64,000 nt of DNA from Xanthomonas sp. GPE 39 (GTDB lineage: Bacteria > Pseudomonadota > Gammaproteobacteria > Xanthomonadales > Xanthomonadaceae), in the NCBI RefSeq assembly GCF_000963005.1, contig NZ_JZHZ01000007.1, positions 2,299,554-2,363,553 of the forward strand. Reading direction: 5' to 3'. Numbering within the stretch: position 1 is the stretch's first letter; every line of letters begins with the position of its first letter. This document shows, one piece after another, positions 19,701 to 29,755 of this stretch. The notes beneath the pieces are model-generated. The model ran no database searches. It was not told the DNA's origin and worked only from the letters and a program-made list of their open reading frames with translations. The position numbers and the translations under genes were made by a program.

Positions 19701-19931
19701 CAGCCCCTGCAGGCCGCTGAACTGGCGCTCCAGCGGTGTCGCCACGGCCGCCGCCATCGTCTCGGGATTGGCGCCCGGAAGCGACATGTTGACGGTGATC
19801 GTGGGGAAACTGACATCGGGCAGTTCGCTCACCGGCAGCGCGAAATAGGCCATGCCGCCTGCCAGCACAAGCGCGATCATCAGGATCGATGTCATCACCG
19901 CACGACGGATGAAGACGGCCGATAGATTCAC
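16731..19931 (-). CDS. RND multidrug efflux permease (MdtB/MdtC/MuxC-like)
   Basis: Inner-membrane proton-driven pump of the HAE-1 RND family, 1066 residues with the expected two halves of six membrane helices and two large periplasmic loops. The first helix has FIRRAVMTSILMIALVLAGG; LPDVSFPTITV and SLPGANPETMA mark the porter domain; the proton-relay aspartates are in VGFVVDDAIVVIEN (helix 4). The similarity to MdtBC/MuxBC is by memory. The adaptor stop and this start overlap by four bases. Substrates are not predictable. Confidence 0.95.
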   Translation of the reverse strand: MNLSAVFIRRAVMTSILMIALVLAGGMAYFALPVSELPDVSFPTITVNMSLPGANPETMAAAVATPLERQFSGLQGLDTMSSTSSVGATRIVLQFSLSRNVDAAAQDVQNAVSQAAGLLPREINPAQIQKEDPSAAPIMHLILRSKTIALPLLNQFAKDRVALRLASVPGAGQIDVNGAQKYAVRLFVNPHLLAARHLGFDQIVSAVQAGNSNAPAGTLMGRARSYTVKADGQLKTAADFDKLVLTYADGAPVRFQDVGHAQDSVENLQTAASLNGQRAIEINIHRQPGANTLSVTKGIQAALPGIRAQLPGDAELDVLYDRGDYIGASVEDVEWTLVGSLVLVIVVILLFLRSWIATLIVALALPTSLIGTFAVMHLLHYSLDNISMLALTLSVGFVVDDAIVVIENIVRHAEQGASRMEAAMTASKEIGFTVLSMTLSLSAVFLPIVFMGGLVGRLFSEFGMVIAIAVILSGIISLTLTPMLASRWLDPKKSSGWVFERFDRLIDASERGYTRSLEWATRHVGLMFVIGIATLFGTAGVYAIVDKGFIPQVDSGKIDGETRVPEGTAFDDFVAKQNAVVKIIQADPNVANVESVIGSSGTLSNSGRLLIGLKPLSERKGTADDVIQQVRAKVAKIEGITLNMRNPPAIDMGPTASNGSLQYVLQSTDQKALYAQSETILQSIKRLQQIQDPKSDLQIKNPEIDVILHREQAASLGVTAAGVQDTLQSAYGGRKISTIYGDTDQYEVLLQVAPSAQADLNALDALSFNGNQNPGITAIGTQTSNSSSGTSAVLTAAGGPMVPLRAVADVRMGVGPVAINHYAGLPAVTLSMNLAPGVALGDAAAGIGNLMAQTLGKGDARAISGQFAGSAQAFENSLKTLPMLLLITVLLIYGVLAILYEDALHPITILTSLPLAGFGAIFMLVLFRQELNLFSFVGLILLVGLVKKNGIMMVDYALELERSGEEQWKNPRAAMIEAAKVRFRPIMMTTLAAVLGSLPIALGFGAGAEARRPLGIAVVGGLLFSQALTLYLTPAFHIAMAEWMLRRRARRGGNTPPPAPSMAEPA

Positions 19932-21109
19932 GCATGCCGTCCCGTCGCCGCCGCATCCTGCGCGGTGCGTTGATTGCTCGATTGCACGGCGGAACCATCG
20001 CGCAGTTCATTTGGCACCGTCAGGATGACGGTATCGCCCGTGCGCAAGCCCTTGGCGATCACCGCCTGCCCATCGATCAAGCGGGCCACGCTCAGCGGAC
20101 GCGAGACCGCGCGCCCGTTGACCACGCAGTAGACATACGCACCATGCTGCCCCTGCTGCAACGCGCCCTCTGGAACGGACAGAACCTGCGTATCTTCCGC
20201 CAGGATCACCCGCACGGTCACGAACTGCCCGGGCCAGAGTGTGCCGTCGGCGTTGGCGAAACGCGCACGCAGTGCAAGCGTCCCGCTACTGGTATCGAAG
20301 GCATTATCGAGAAAATACAACTGACCACGGTCGAGCAGTTTGCCACTCACCGAATCCAGCGCCAGGACAGGCAACCCGATGCCATCGCGCCCTGCGCGTG
20401 CCGCGCGCACGGCATCCACCTGTACGTGCGCAAGCGCGAAACTCGTCTCGATCGGCGCGTTTACGTTGATGGTCACCAACGCAGTCGCCGCGCCGTTGGA
20501 AACGAGATTACCCGGCTTGACCGCGATGGCCCCAGCCCGCCCGTCGATGGGCGCGCGAATCTGGGTATAGGCTAGCGATAGCTGGGTCTGCTCGACCTGG
20601 GCCTGATCCGAAGCGACGGTTGCACGCAAGGACCGCAACGCCTCGGCCGCTGTGATGTAGGTCTTCGGATCGACCGCGCCGGTCTTGGAAAGTTTGCTGT
20701 AACGCGCTTCGGTATCGGCGGCATCGGCGGCGAGCGCTTGATCGCGCGCAAGAGTGGCGCGTGCCTGGGCCAGCGCTGTGCGCAGTGGCCGGGGATCGAT
20801 CGTGAACAGCAGTTGTCCCTTGTGGACCTGCTCGCCATCGTGAATCAGCGCCGATTGCAGCACACCGTCGGTCTGCGGGCGGACAGTGACCGTGTGCGGC
20901 GAGGTGATCGTGCCCGAGGTTTCGATGATGTCCGGCACCCTATGCGGTGCAACCGTCATCGTCTCCACGCGCAATGGCGTAGGAGCCGGCGTCGGCTGGC
21001 GGCGATGCGCGATCCAGTACCAGACGACAGCGATCACAAGGCACGACACAATCAGCCCTGCAAGCAACCCGCCCCGCCCCACACCGCGATTGGCGCGCAT
21101 TTTAGACAC
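19928..21109 (-). CDS. RND efflux periplasmic adaptor (membrane fusion protein, MdtA-like)
   Basis: Periplasmic adaptor joining pump and channel. The 393-residue protein has one N-terminal membrane segment (GLLAGLIVSCLVIAVVWYWI), the lipoyl/barrel-sandwich halves (VRPQTDGVLQSALIHDGEQV and QIRAPIDGRAGAIAVKPGNL) separated by a coiled coil rich in Ala/Gln, and a beta-barrel. The GTG at 21109 (V-S-K-M-R-A-N) has GAGGAG six bases upstream and is preferred to the ATG nine bases further in. It is first in the operon adaptor-pump-channel. A symmetric dyad at 21269-21286 lies in its upstream region. Confidence 0.94.
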   Translation of the reverse strand: MSKMRANRGVGRGGLLAGLIVSCLVIAVVWYWIAHRRQPTPAPTPLRVETMTVAPHRVPDIIETSGTITSPHTVTVRPQTDGVLQSALIHDGEQVHKGQLLFTIDPRPLRTALAQARATLARDQALAADAADTEARYSKLSKTGAVDPKTYITAAEALRSLRATVASDQAQVEQTQLSLAYTQIRAPIDGRAGAIAVKPGNLVSNGAATALVTINVNAPIETSFALAHVQVDAVRAARAGRDGIGLPVLALDSVSGKLLDRGQLYFLDNAFDTSSGTLALRARFANADGTLWPGQFVTVRVILAEDTQVLSVPEGALQQGQHGAYVYCVVNGRAVSRPLSVARLIDGQAVIAKGLRTGDTVILTVPNELRDGSAVQSSNQRTAQDAAATGRHA

Positions 21110-21268
21110 GGGTGTCTCCTCGCGCCTTGGCGTGCATCGCCGCACCGGCATCATTGTTGGCGGCGCGCTTCAAGGCACCAAGCCCCGCACTGAGATCGGC
21201 GTTTTGCTCGGGAAAAGATGCATTTCTGTGACTTGCATGCCGGCCAGGTCCGCAATCTGAGTGAATGA

Positions 21269-21286
21269 CTATGCGCGATAGCATAG
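21269..21286. promoter_or_regulatory. 18-bp dyad, possible operator of the efflux operon
   Basis: CTATGC (21269-21274) and GCATAG (21281-21286) are perfect inverted half-sites separated by six bases, 160 bases upstream of the adaptor start. Spacing and symmetry fit a TetR- or MarR-type operator; this is inference only. Confidence 0.35.
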
Positions 21287-21504
21287 GTTCCAGCATTGTG
21301 TGCGAACGCGTTGGCAATGCCAATCACGGCGACGTCACAACGACGGCAAAGGCAAGAGGACGCGACACGACACCTCGGTAGACGCCTCCAAGCCCGACTG
21401 CCGCAAGCATGGGGTGACATGGCAATACCTGAAACTACCTGAAACCGCGTTTTCGCCAACATCCGGCCAGCATGTGCCGATGAGCCGCGCGCACGAGCAA
21501 CAGC

Positions 21505-21510
21505 TACAAT
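21505..21510 (+). promoter_or_regulatory. Putative -10 of the WGR-hemE transcript
   Basis: TACAAT (five of six bases of the consensus) lies only six bases before the ATG of the WGR gene, so the transcript would begin at or next to the start codon. No Shine-Dalgarno precedes the ATG. No clear -35. Confidence 0.4.
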
Positions 21511-21516
21511 CGATGC

Positions 21517-21771
21517 ATGCTTGTCTTCCTACAACAACGCCCCAACGGCAACGAGCCGCCGCGCTACATCCAACTGATCCTGCAACCGGACCTGTTCGGT
21601 GGCTGGGAACTATTACGCGAAAGCGGCCAGATCGGCGGGCGCGCGCAACTCAAGCGCGCACAATACCTGCATCAACACGAGGCCCATGCCGCCTTCGAAA
21701 AAGCCCGCGATGCGCAACTCAAGCGCGGCTTCCAGGTCATCTCCACCCGTGGCGCCGACGCGCCGCACTGA
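21517..21771 (+). CDS. Small WGR-domain protein
   Basis: An 84-residue protein consisting almost entirely of a WGR domain: [18 protein letters not shown] holds the motif for which the domain is named, followed by a charged helix ([19 protein letters not shown]). WGR domains are found in PARPs and in short bacterial proteins; they are thought to bind nucleic acid, but the function of the short bacterial forms is not known. It ends 11 bases before hemE, so the two are probably co-transcribed. Confidence 0.88.
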   Translation: MLVFLQQRPNGNEPPRYIQLILQPDLFGGWELLRESGQIGGRAQLKRAQYLHQHEAHAAFEKARDAQLKRGFQVISTRGADAPH

Positions 21772-21782
21772 GGAATCTTCCC

Positions 21783-22847
21783 ATGCTCAAGAACGACCGC
21801 CTGCTGCGCGCGCTGCGCCGCGAGCCCGTGGACCAGACCCCCGTATGGCTGATGCGCCAAGCCGGACGCTACCTGCCCGAGTATCGCGCCACGCGCGCCC
21901 GTGCCGGCAGCTTCCTGGCGATGGCCAAAACCCCGGAACTAGCCTGCGAAGTGACCCTGCAACCACTGGCACGCTTCCCCCTGGACGCGGCGATCCTGTT
22001 CTCGGACATCCTCACCATTCCCGATGCGATGGGCCTGGAGTTGTACTTCGTCGAAGGCGAAGGCCCCAAGTTCCGCCATCCGGTACGCGATGCGGCGGCC
22101 ATCGCACGGCTCGGCGTGCCGGACATGGAAACCGAACTGCGCTACGTGATGGATGCGGTGCGGGTGATCCGCCGCGAACTGGACGGCAGCGTACCGCTGA
22201 TCGGGTTTTCCGGAAGCCCGTGGACGCTGGCCTGCTACATGGTCGAAGGCGGCGGCAGCGACAACTACGCGCGGATCAAGGCGATGGCGTTGAACGATCC
22301 GAGCGCCTTGCACCGGCTGTTGTCGGTCAATACCGATGCGGTGATCGCCTACCTGGCGGCGCAGCGCGCGGCCGGCGCGCAGGCGCTGCAGGTCTTCGAT
22401 ACCTGGGGCGGCGTACTCAGCCCGGCGATGTACCGCGAATTCTCGCTACCCTACCTGTTGCGCATCGCCCGCGAACTGGCACGCGGCGAGGGCCCCGAAC
22501 GCACCCCGCTGATCCTGTTCGGCAAGGGCAACGCGCCCTACCTGGAGGAACTGGCCGCTTCGGGTGCCGAAGGCGTGGGCGTGGATTGGACCATCGATCT
22601 GGCCGATGCGGCGCGCCGCACCGGTGGCCGCGTCGCCCTGCAAGGCAATCTGGATCCAGCGGTACTGTACGGTGCGCCCGAAGCCATCGAGCGCCAGGTA
22701 CAGCACGTGCTGCACAGCTACGCCGAGGGCAACGGTTCGCCGGACGGTCATGTGTTCAACCTCGGCCACGGGCTGTCACCGGACATGCAGCCTGAGCACG
22801 TTGGCGCACTGATCGCGGCGGTGCAGCGGCACAGTCGGCGCGGTTGA
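21783..22847 (+). CDS. hemE: Uroporphyrinogen decarboxylase
   Basis: Decarboxylates uroporphyrinogen III to coproporphyrinogen III in heme synthesis. The 354-residue protein begins [20 protein letters not shown] and has the two hallmark motifs [15 protein letters not shown] and [19 protein letters not shown], then [17 protein letters not shown] and NLGHGLSPD. The ATG at 21783 has GAGGA eight bases upstream; the long open frame before it overlaps the WGR gene and is rejected. Confidence 0.97.
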   Translation: MLKNDRLLRALRREPVDQTPVWLMRQAGRYLPEYRATRARAGSFLAMAKTPELACEVTLQPLARFPLDAAILFSDILTIPDAMGLELYFVEGEGPKFRHPVRDAAAIARLGVPDMETELRYVMDAVRVIRRELDGSVPLIGFSGSPWTLACYMVEGGGSDNYARIKAMALNDPSALHRLLSVNTDAVIAYLAAQRAAGAQALQVFDTWGGVLSPAMYREFSLPYLLRIARELARGEGPERTPLILFGKGNAPYLEELAASGAEGVGVDWTIDLADAARRTGGRVALQGNLDPAVLYGAPEAIERQVQHVLHSYAEGNGSPDGHVFNLGHGLSPDMQPEHVGALIAAVQRHSRRG

Positions 22848-22935
22848 TGCGCCGGATCGCGACGCTGCCCAGTGTTTGTCGTCGCGACCGCAGCCACTAG
22901 AATCGGAGGCAGCGCCCCCTCCGAATGGGTTGCAG

Positions 22936-24129
22936 ATGACCGTCCCCCCGTTTGCACTCGATGCTTTTGCGGCTGGCACCGTCCTGTCGCCCCGCATCGA
23001 CGCCGTCGTCCAGGAAGCGCTGGAGCAACGGCGTCTGGTCGGCGCGCGCGTGCTGGTCGCCCACAACGGCACCTTGATCCACCAACAGGCTACTGGCTGG
23101 GCGGACCGCGAACGCCAGCGACCGATGACCATGAAGACGCTATGCCGCCTAGGATCGGTGAGCAAGCTCATCGTCTCGACCGCAGCGTTGGTGCTGGCGG
23201 CACAAGGCAAGCTGGACCTGGACACGGATATCGTCCGTTGGCTGCCCGAGTTCCAGCCGCATCTGGCCGATGGCCGCCTCGCCCGGATCAGCGTCAGGCA
23301 ATTGCTCGGCCACACCGCCGGGCTGGGCTATCGCTTCCTCGAAACCGATGCCGACGGGCCCTACACGCGAGCCGGGGTGTCCGATGGCATGGACATGCAG
23401 ATCATCAGCCTGGCGGAGAACCTGCGCCGCATCGCCAGCGTGCCGCTGCTATACGAGCCAGGCACCGCCTGGGGCTATTCGTTGGCGACGGATGTCCTGG
23501 GTGCGTTGATCGAGCGCGTACACGACGCGCCACTGGACGCAAGCGTGCGACAACTGGTCACCGATCCGCTGGCCATGCACGACACCGGCTTCGTCGTGGA
23601 TGATCCACAGCGCATGGACACGGTCTATGTCAACGATACGCCACAGCCGCATCTACTGGCCGAAGGCGAAGTCGTGCCGGCCTTCGAGGGCAAACTCCGC
23701 CTGACCTTCAGCCCGGGCCGCATCTTCGATGCACGGATGTTTTTCTCGGGCGGAGCGGGCATGGCCGGGAGCGCGACGAACTTCCTGCAGTTGCTAGAAA
23801 CCCTGCGCCAGGACGGCGGCACGCTATTGCCTAGTGCACTGATCGCGGACATGCAGCGCGATCACAGCGGGGGATGGAAGATGTCCAGCGCGCCAGGTTT
23901 CGGCTATGGTCTGGGTTATATGGTGCTACGCGACCGGCAACTGGCCGCGACGCCGGAATCGGTCGGCACCTGGCGCTGGTGCAGCGCCTATGGACACAGT
24001 TGGTTCGTGGATCCGGCGCGCCAGCTGAGCGTGGTCGCCTTCAGCAACACCATTCACGAAGGCATGTGCGGCCATTTCGTCACCGCACTTCGCGATGCGG
24101 TCTATGCCACGCTCGACCAACCGCGATAA
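22936..24129 (+). CDS. Serine hydrolase of the class C beta-lactamase / esterase family
   Basis: A 397-residue member of the beta-lactamase (Pfam Beta-lactamase) superfamily. The nucleophile motif SxxK is S74-V-S-K77 (RLGSVSKL), followed by the expected IRQLLGHTAGL-like segment ISVRQLLGHTAGLGY and a GYSLATDVLG segment where the family Tyr motif lies. There is no signal peptide, so it is probably a cytoplasmic esterase or peptidase rather than a periplasmic beta-lactamase. The ATG at 22936 is preferred over an in-frame TTG at 22876. A TAGAAT hexamer at 22898-22903 is a possible -10. Confidence 0.88.
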   Translation: MTVPPFALDAFAAGTVLSPRIDAVVQEALEQRRLVGARVLVAHNGTLIHQQATGWADRERQRPMTMKTLCRLGSVSKLIVSTAALVLAAQGKLDLDTDIVRWLPEFQPHLADGRLARISVRQLLGHTAGLGYRFLETDADGPYTRAGVSDGMDMQIISLAENLRRIASVPLLYEPGTAWGYSLATDVLGALIERVHDAPLDASVRQLVTDPLAMHDTGFVVDDPQRMDTVYVNDTPQPHLLAEGEVVPAFEGKLRLTFSPGRIFDARMFFSGGAGMAGSATNFLQLLETLRQDGGTLLPSALIADMQRDHSGGWKMSSAPGFGYGLGYMVLRDRQLAATPESVGTWRWCSAYGHSWFVDPARQLSVVAFSNTIHEGMCGHFVTALRDAVYATLDQPR

Positions 24130-24417
24130 CCCCGCACGGCGATCCACCACCGTTGCAGTGCAACGCACGGAAGCTGACCCAAGTCCGCGAGGCTCGCACC
24201 CACGACAGCAAGCACGCCGCACGGCATTGCCCAAGCTCAGCGCGATGGCGTCGCTGCTTATCGAACGTCACCAGCGCCCCGCTCTATCGCATGCAGGCAA
24301 GCGCCTCGCGCGGCGGGCTGAAAGCGCAGGAGGCAAATGACCCCTGTCTACACCAAGCCGACACCATAACGACCTGAACTACGCCATCATTGTTTTTTAG
24401 CCACAGCATGCAGATCG

Positions 24418-25854
24418 ATGTCTGCGCCATCACCCGACCCGCTGACCATCCCCACTCGGCAGAATTTCCGCCCGCTGCTGTGGTTGGTGTCGCTGGCGAT
24501 CTTCATGCAGATGCTGGATGCGACCATCGTCAACACCGCGCTGCCGGCGATGGCACGCAGCCTGCAGCAGAGTCCGCTGCAGATGCAGTCGGTGGTGTTC
24601 AGTTATGCGCTGGCTGTAGCCATGTTCATCCCCGCCTCCGGCTGGATCGCTGATCGTTACGGCACCCGCCGGGTCTTCCTGGTGGCGATCGTGTTGTTCA
24701 CCCTGGGCTCGCTGCTGTGTGCAGCGGCGCCGCGCCTGCACTATCTGGTCGCCGCGCGAGTGCTGCAAGGCATCGGCGGTGCAATGTTGCTGCCCGTCGG
24801 ACGACTGGCCGTGATGCGCTCGGTATCACGCGCGAAGTTTCTCAGCGCGATGAGCTTCATCGCCATCCCCTCGTTGATCGGGCCGCTGGTCGGGCCGGCC
24901 CTGGGCGGCTGGCTGGTGCAGGTGGCCTCGTGGCACTGGGTGTTTCTGATCAATCTACCGATCGGCGCGGCCGGCTTCGCCGCCGCATTGAAGATCATGC
25001 CCGACCTCTATGGCGAGCAGCGCACCCACTTCGACCTGATTGGTTACGGCATGCTGGCCTTCGGCATGGTCGCGTTGTCGCTGGCACTGGACGGCATCTC
25101 CGAGCTAGGCCTGCGCCACGCATTCGTGATGCTGCTGGCAGTCGCTGGGCTGGCGGCGCTCATCGGCTACTGGCTGCATGCAGCCAACACGCCGGCTCCG
25201 TTGTTCCCAACACATCTGTTCAAGGTGGTCAGTTTTCGCATCGGCATCCTCGGCAATTTGTTCTCGCGCATGGGCAGCGGCAGCATGCCATTGCTGATCC
25301 CGTTACTGCTGCAGGTCGGCCTGGACATCCCTCCGATGCGCGCCGGCCTGATGATGATCCCAGTGGCACTGGCCGGAATGGCATCCAAGCGCGCTGCGGT
25401 GAAACTGGTCGAGCGCTTTGGCTACCGTCGAGTGCTGATGACCAATACGGTGCTGGTCGGCACCGCGATGGCGAGCTTCGTGCTGCTCGATTCGGGCCAG
25501 GCCCTGGGCTGGCAACTTCTGCAACTCACCGTGTTCGGCGCAGTCAATGCGTTGCAATTCACCGTCATGAACACCGTCACCCTGCGCGACCTGGAACGCG
25601 ACCAAGCCAGCGCCGGTAACAGTCTTTTGTCGATGGTGATGATGCTGACCACTGGCTTCGGCGCTGCGGCCTCGGGCAGTCTGCTGGCGGCCTTCGGCGA
25701 CTATTTTGGCGACAGCCACGCTGCCGTCATCGCCCTGCATGCGACCTTCGTTTGCGTCGGCGCAATGACCCTGACCTCCACCTTGATCTTCTGGCAATTA
25801 CCGAATAAGCCATCGCATCCGCAGCAGGTCGAGGACGTGGCGGCGGCCGAGTAA
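24418..25854 (+). CDS. MFS multidrug exporter, DHA2 type (MdtD-like)
   Basis: Inner-membrane drug:proton antiporter of 478 residues. The N-terminal helix has QMLDATIVNTALPAMARSLQ, the DHA2 motif D1, and loop 2-3 carries motif A as DRYGTRRVF; motif C-like GPLVGPALGGWLV is in helix 5. Hydrophobicity suggests 13-14 helices. It resembles MdtD of E. coli, which is also found near RND pumps, but here the two loci are 3 kb apart with hemE between them. The gene begins MSAPSPDPLTIPTRQNF at the ATG 24418. The preceding 290 bases hold no other gene. Confidence 0.92.
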   Translation: MSAPSPDPLTIPTRQNFRPLLWLVSLAIFMQMLDATIVNTALPAMARSLQQSPLQMQSVVFSYALAVAMFIPASGWIADRYGTRRVFLVAIVLFTLGSLLCAAAPRLHYLVAARVLQGIGGAMLLPVGRLAVMRSVSRAKFLSAMSFIAIPSLIGPLVGPALGGWLVQVASWHWVFLINLPIGAAGFAAALKIMPDLYGEQRTHFDLIGYGMLAFGMVALSLALDGISELGLRHAFVMLLAVAGLAALIGYWLHAANTPAPLFPTHLFKVVSFRIGILGNLFSRMGSGSMPLLIPLLLQVGLDIPPMRAGLMMIPVALAGMASKRAAVKLVERFGYRRVLMTNTVLVGTAMASFVLLDSGQALGWQLLQLTVFGAVNALQFTVMNTVTLRDLERDQASAGNSLLSMVMMLTTGFGAAASGSLLAAFGDYFGDSHAAVIALHATFVCVGAMTLTSTLIFWQLPNKPSHPQQVEDVAAAE

Positions 25855-25987
25855 ACGCGGCCCAGAGTTGCAGCAAACTGCGGCTTGCCTGGAAAGGCGA
25901 TCCAACGCTACAAACGCGCCACGTACATTGGGACCGCTGCAAAAACGCGAAGATTTGAGCGGAAACCGCACAGCCTGCGCACGACGC

Positions 25988-28900
25988 TTATGCGCCATCG
26001 ACATGGCTGTTCGCCCCCTCCGCATCGTGCATTGTAGGTGCTGGCGTTTGCATCGCTTCGGCCAGCATGTCTCCCGTCACCGGCTTGCGCAGGAACCCAT
26101 CGAAACCGGCCGCACGTGCCTGCGGTTCAGCGTCGGCATCGGCGCGGGCCGTTACCGCGATCAACGGCATCGCGTGACCGAAGGCGCGCAACTGCCGCGC
26201 CAGCGCCAGACCATCCATGCCAGGCAGATCCAGGTCGAGCAAGGCGATGTCGAAGATATTGGACGCGACCTCGGTCAGCGCCGCCAGGGCATGCGCGGCG
26301 TGGGTCACCCGGTGACCACGCGTGCTGAGCAGACCAATGACCACCTCGGCGACGGTCGGGTCATCCTCGACCAGCAGCACCCGTTGCGGTACCGCGACGG
26401 ACACGACATCACGCACGCCAGAGACGGGACGCGGTAGCGGCGCCGGCACCCACGGCAAAGGCAGATCGACGACAAAGCGAGTGCCAGTGCCGAGCCGGCT
26501 CTGCAGATCGATGTGTCCCTTCATCGCCACCGCCAATTCCTGACAGATCGCCAGCCCCAAGCCGCTACCGCCATAACGCGCGGCGGTGCGCGGACCATCG
26601 GCTTGTTCAAAACGCTGGAACAACCGCGCCTGTTGTTCGGCGTTGATGCCTGGACCGGTATCGACAACCTCGAAGCGCACCCCTTGACGCTCCTGCAACG
26701 GCGCCACCCGCAACTGCACGCTGCCGCGCTCGGTGAACTTGATCGCGTTGTTGAGCAGGTTCAACAGGATCTGCCGCACCCGCGTGGCATCGCCGGTCGC
26801 GGTGACCTGCTGCGGCATCGCGTTGTCCAATACGAACGTCAGGCCGTGTCCCTGCGCCATCGGCTCCATCATCGCGGCCAGTTCGGCGATCAGTTGCCCC
26901 AGATCGAATGGCTGCTGATCCAGCTCAAGACGCCCGGCCTCGATCCGCGCCAGATCCAGCGCATCGTTGACCAGGCGCAGCAGATGCGTGCCGGCGCCAC
27001 GGATCGATTCGGTGTAACTGCGTTGTCTTGGATCCAGCGGCGTGGACAGCAGCAGTTCACTCATCCCCAGCACGCCGGTCATTGGCGTGCGCACTTCATG
27101 CCCCAACGTGGCCAGGAAGCGGGTTTTGGCCAACGAGGCCTGCTCGGCCACCTCCTGTTTGTGCAGGGCCAGTTGCCATGAGTTGCGACGACGCAAACGC
27201 CGACGGTAAAGATAGGACAGCCACCACACAATCAACAACGCCAGCAATGTCAGCCCGACTATCCCCCACGTACTGCGCCACCAAGGCGGCAGCACGCGAA
27301 AGCGCAGAGTCACCACTTTCGACCACACCTTGTCGGCGGTACGCGCCTGCATCTCCAGGGTATATTGGCCCGATGGCAAGCGCGGAAACAGCCGCTCGCC
27401 ATTGGCGCCGACATCGACCCACTCCGTGTCGTAGCCGCTCAGGCGGAAGCGGTAGGTGTTGGACTCGGTGTCGTAAAACGACAGCAGCCGCGCGACCACG
27501 TTCAAATCGCGGTCGCCTTCCTGCAACACGATTGTGTCGGCGTGCGAAAGATCCAGCAGTGCATCACCACGGCGCACGTTGACGCGCTCGATCACTAGCG
27601 GTGGCTGCCGCCGCGACGGCACGACCTGGGACGGCTCGAACAACACCACGCCATCCGGGGTACCACCGAGAATTTGCCCGCCACGCGCCTGGATCAGGGT
27701 ATTGGTTGCAAACTCCTGGTTGGGCAAACCATCACGCACACCGTAGGAGCGCATCGCCTTGCTGGCCGGATCGACCCGGATCAGCCCGCGCACGCTGCTC
27801 AACCAAGCCACGCCCTTGTCATCGACCACCATGCCGTTCGGCACCAGTCTCGGGAACTCGTGGCTTTCGTCGATGCGGTCGAGCAAGCTCAGTCGGGTAC
27901 CGTCCCACAGATAACGCTCCAGGCAACCTACACCGGCCAGCCAGACCACATTACCATCACTGATTGCGACAGTACTCAATGGCCGTCGCGGCGCACCCGG
28001 CACCGGCTCGAAACGCGCACGCGCCGGGTTCCAGGACAGAACGCCGCGCGATCCGATCAACCAGGGCTGGCCTTGTGGTCCAAGCTTGAGTGCATTGACA
28101 ACCAAATCTGCAGGCAACCCGCCGGTACCCAGCGCGATGTTACGCAGGACGTGACCATCGAGATCGCGCACCTGCGCACCGTCAAGATCACTGAACAACC
28201 ACAGGTGTGCATCACCACTGACGGTCACCAACGTCGTGTTCACCATAAGCAAAGCATTGCTGCTCTCCCCGATGTCCCAACGCATGACCTCGCCACTGAC
28301 CGGATCGTAGCGCAGCAAACTTTTGGGTCCGACCCCCCACACTCGTCCCTGATTATCTTCGACGATGGCTTTTGGCCAATCCATCCCGAACATCGTCCGC
28401 ATGTGGTGGCGAACCGCACCCGTGACCAGGTCAAGCTTGTCAAGTACCCCATTAGTACCAGTCAACCAGACTCCGCCATCCTGCGAGGCCGCAGTAGCCA
28501 CCACGTAGGAGTTGTAAATCGACTCTGGATCATGCACCCGATAAGACAGCGCCGAAAACTGCCGCCATCTAGACGGCAAATACCACAACCCGTTGTTGAG
28601 AGTGGCAAACCATAGATCGCCCTCGCGATCCTCAAACCCCAACAAAAAATTCGGCTTGACCACCCCGTGCGCGGAATTACTGTACAGCGGCACGTTGCGG
28701 ATGATGCCGGTCTCGCTCTCCACACCCAGGCCGTCCATGGTGTCGAACCAGCGATTGCCATTGCGGTCGTGGATCAGCATCGCAATCACACTATTGTTCG
28801 GCATGTTACGCCAATAAGGTGCAATCGCCTTACCATCGGCACGCAACAAGCGTACCCCATCAAAATTACCGACCCAGAGGATACCGTCGCGTTCGGGCGT

Positions 28901-29554
28901 CAGTCCAAGAACATAGTGATTAACCCCAGAAAGGGGAAAACGCTCGAAACCTTGCCCATTCCAGCGCGCGACACCGTCGTGAGTGCCGACCCAAAGGGCA
29001 CCATCGGGCGCTGTCGCCAACTTGGTCACATTGATCGATGGCAAACTGTGTTCGTCGCCAGGCTTGGGCATGAAATGGGTCAGGTGGCCGTCTGGCTGCA
29101 ACCTGTACAGCCCAGAATTACCAATTCCGAACCAGATACTGCCGTCGGAAGTGGAAATGATCGCCCACACCTCACCGGAACCTATTTGAGGATAGACACT
29201 GTGGTCGTAGTAACGGAACGTGCGGCGGTCCGCCGAAAGCATGCCCAGTTGCGCAGTGCTGGTGCCGAACCAGACCCGGTTCTGCGCATCGACATGAACG
29301 CTAAAAAGATTGTTGTCGCGCAGCCCGTTCTCAATCCGCCAGATGCGGTACCCATGTCCATCGAACCGGGCCAGGCCATCGCTGCTGGCAATCCACAAAT
29401 AGCCGAGCTTGTCTTCGGCAAAATCATTGATGGTATTGGACGGCAGGCCATCGGCGACCGTTAGCTGACGCGGTTGCGGCGTCAGCGGCACGACCGCGCC
29501 TGCAACCGCGGACCACGCCAACAATAGCCACCCCAAGCTCCTTCTCGACCACAT
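25988..29554 (-). CDS. Two-component regulator propeller hybrid histidine kinase
   Basis: A 1188-residue sensor. Signal peptide (residues 1-21, [20 protein letters not shown]); periplasmic ligand-binding propeller with repeated Reg_prop units (for example [50 protein letters not shown]) to about 680; a Y_Y_Y domain (about 690-755); one membrane helix (about 766-785); HisKA with phospho-acceptor His819 (LGHEVRTPM); HATPase (about 920-1035, with GGSGLGLAI); and a receiver with Asp1107 ([11 protein letters not shown]). It lacks a C-terminal AraC domain, so output must go to another protein. The architecture is typical of Bacteroidetes and Xanthomonas polysaccharide sensing (known of the family), but the ligand here is unknown. 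No response regulator is adjacent. Confidence 0.93.
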   Translation of the reverse strand: MWSRRSLGWLLLAWSAVAGAVVPLTPQPRQLTVADGLPSNTINDFAEDKLGYLWIASSDGLARFDGHGYRIWRIENGLRDNNLFSVHVDAQNRVWFGTSTAQLGMLSADRRTFRYYDHSVYPQIGSGEVWAIISTSDGSIWFGIGNSGLYRLQPDGHLTHFMPKPGDEHSLPSINVTKLATAPDGALWVGTHDGVARWNGQGFERFPLSGVNHYVLGLTPERDGILWVGNFDGVRLLRADGKAIAPYWRNMPNNSVIAMLIHDRNGNRWFDTMDGLGVESETGIIRNVPLYSNSAHGVVKPNFLLGFEDREGDLWFATLNNGLWYLPSRWRQFSALSYRVHDPESIYNSYVVATAASQDGGVWLTGTNGVLDKLDLVTGAVRHHMRTMFGMDWPKAIVEDNQGRVWGVGPKSLLRYDPVSGEVMRWDIGESSNALLMVNTTLVTVSGDAHLWLFSDLDGAQVRDLDGHVLRNIALGTGGLPADLVVNALKLGPQGQPWLIGSRGVLSWNPARARFEPVPGAPRRPLSTVAISDGNVVWLAGVGCLERYLWDGTRLSLLDRIDESHEFPRLVPNGMVVDDKGVAWLSSVRGLIRVDPASKAMRSYGVRDGLPNQEFATNTLIQARGGQILGGTPDGVVLFEPSQVVPSRRQPPLVIERVNVRRGDALLDLSHADTIVLQEGDRDLNVVARLLSFYDTESNTYRFRLSGYDTEWVDVGANGERLFPRLPSGQYTLEMQARTADKVWSKVVTLRFRVLPPWWRSTWGIVGLTLLALLIVWWLSYLYRRRLRRRNSWQLALHKQEVAEQASLAKTRFLATLGHEVRTPMTGVLGMSELLLSTPLDPRQRSYTESIRGAGTHLLRLVNDALDLARIEAGRLELDQQPFDLGQLIAELAAMMEPMAQGHGLTFVLDNAMPQQVTATGDATRVRQILLNLLNNAIKFTERGSVQLRVAPLQERQGVRFEVVDTGPGINAEQQARLFQRFEQADGPRTAARYGGSGLGLAICQELAVAMKGHIDLQSRLGTGTRFVVDLPLPWVPAPLPRPVSGVRDVVSVAVPQRVLLVEDDPTVAEVVIGLLSTRGHRVTHAAHALAALTEVASNIFDIALLDLDLPGMDGLALARQLRAFGHAMPLIAVTARADADAEPQARAAGFDGFLRKPVTGDMLAEAMQTPAPTMHDAEGANSHVDGA

Positions 29555-29755
29555 CGTGTGTCACTCTCCAGGCTGGTGTCGGCATCGCTGCTCGCTCTTC
29601 ATCCTCGGCGATAAGCACGGCCCATGGCAACCGTCGACTGCCCATGCGGATCACTCATCCTGCACCGCAGACGTCGCACGCACGACCAAGGCACCTCACG
29701 TCAACCTACATCGCAGGCTCTAGAATCCGACAACCCATACAGCGCGGGTGCTCTC

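Larger units (their letters stand above)
21110..21516. other. Divergent gap between the efflux operon and the WGR gene
   Basis: About 400 bases without a supported gene. It should contain the efflux operon promoter (minus strand) and the promoter of the WGR-hemE unit (plus). Visible signals are the dyad CTATGC-N6-GCATAG at 21269-21286 and a TACAAT hexamer at 21505-21510. No regulator gene for the pump is present in the gap or adjacent. Confidence 0.6.

Noticed and set aside
16821-19925. A frame of more than 1000 codons antisense to the RND pump gene
   Set aside because: It is the complementary frame of a GC-rich gene; the predicted protein is Arg/His-rich without any domain, whereas the other strand encodes a complete RND permease.
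22936-24129. True AmpC beta-lactamase
   Set aside because: No signal peptide and the YxN motif is not conserved (YSL); esterase or peptidase is more likely.
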